NCBI GenBank assembly: GCA_947174215.1
Contig: CAMWIB010000082.1
Coordinates: 1-5,596 of the forward strand
Direction: 5' to 3'
Source of the DNA: an uncultured Clostridia bacterium
GTDB lineage: Bacteria > Bacillota > Clostridia > Christensenellales > CAG-917
Length of the DNA stretch: 5,596 nt
This document shows positions 5,576 to 5,596 of this stretch, in pieces; position 1 is the stretch's first letter; each line of letters opens with the position of its first letter. The notes beneath the pieces are model-generated. The model was not told where the DNA came from, made no database searches, and worked only from the letters and a program-made list of their open reading frames with translations. A program made the translations under genes and the position numbers.

Positions 5576-5596
5576 CGCAGACGAAATAAACAACAC

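Overview
The window looks like a housekeeping locus of a Firmicutes/Clostridia bacterium. The support is the set and order of genes (ruvB, queA, tgt, yajC, with a TIGR04086-type membrane protein next to yajC), the AGGAG-type ribosome binding sites, and AT-rich intergenic stretches. The protein sequences suggest an uncultured gut-type clostridium, but the genus cannot be read from this window.

Layout, left to right. Positions 1-140: an AT-rich stretch with a good sigma-A-like promoter pointing left out of the window. 141-536 (+): a four-helix membrane protein of the TIGR04086 type. 525-658: a short inverted-repeat-bounded element (element A) that supplies the stop codon of that gene. 681-712: a strong hairpin where the two transcription directions converge. 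736-1182 (-): yajC, with its own promoter at 1249-1277. 1403-2506 (-): tgt. 2608-3054 (-): a stand-alone RelA/SpoT-type HD hydrolase. 3091-3191: element B, a relative of element A, lying exactly after queA. 3186-4259 (-): queA. 4313-5359 (-): ruvB. 5360-5596: no convincing gene; it holds a GC-rich island (candidate element C) ending in an AT-rich leader before ruvB.

Functionally, queA and tgt encode two steps of queuosine modification of tRNA. Tgt inserts preQ1 into position 34 and QueA converts it to epoxyqueuosine. RuvB is the motor of Holliday-junction branch migration, and YajC is the small accessory subunit of the SecDF/YajC translocon. Their clustering is a well-known bacterial synteny and does not reflect a shared pathway. 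Departures from the usual layout are the HD hydrolase between queA and tgt, the absence of ruvA directly before ruvB, and the TIGR04086 gene facing yajC instead of following it on the same strand.

The most noteworthy non-gene signal is the pair of short intergenic elements A and B. They share an 18-base block (17 identical), a 10-base block and a 7-base block in the same order and nearly the same spacing. Each begins at the stop codon of the upstream gene, each has terminal inverted repeats, and they lie on opposite strands. A third GC-rich intergenic island before ruvB shares a weaker motif. This looks like a dispersed miniature repeat or 3'-end RNA element family. I see no evidence of a new multi-gene defence or metabolic system here.
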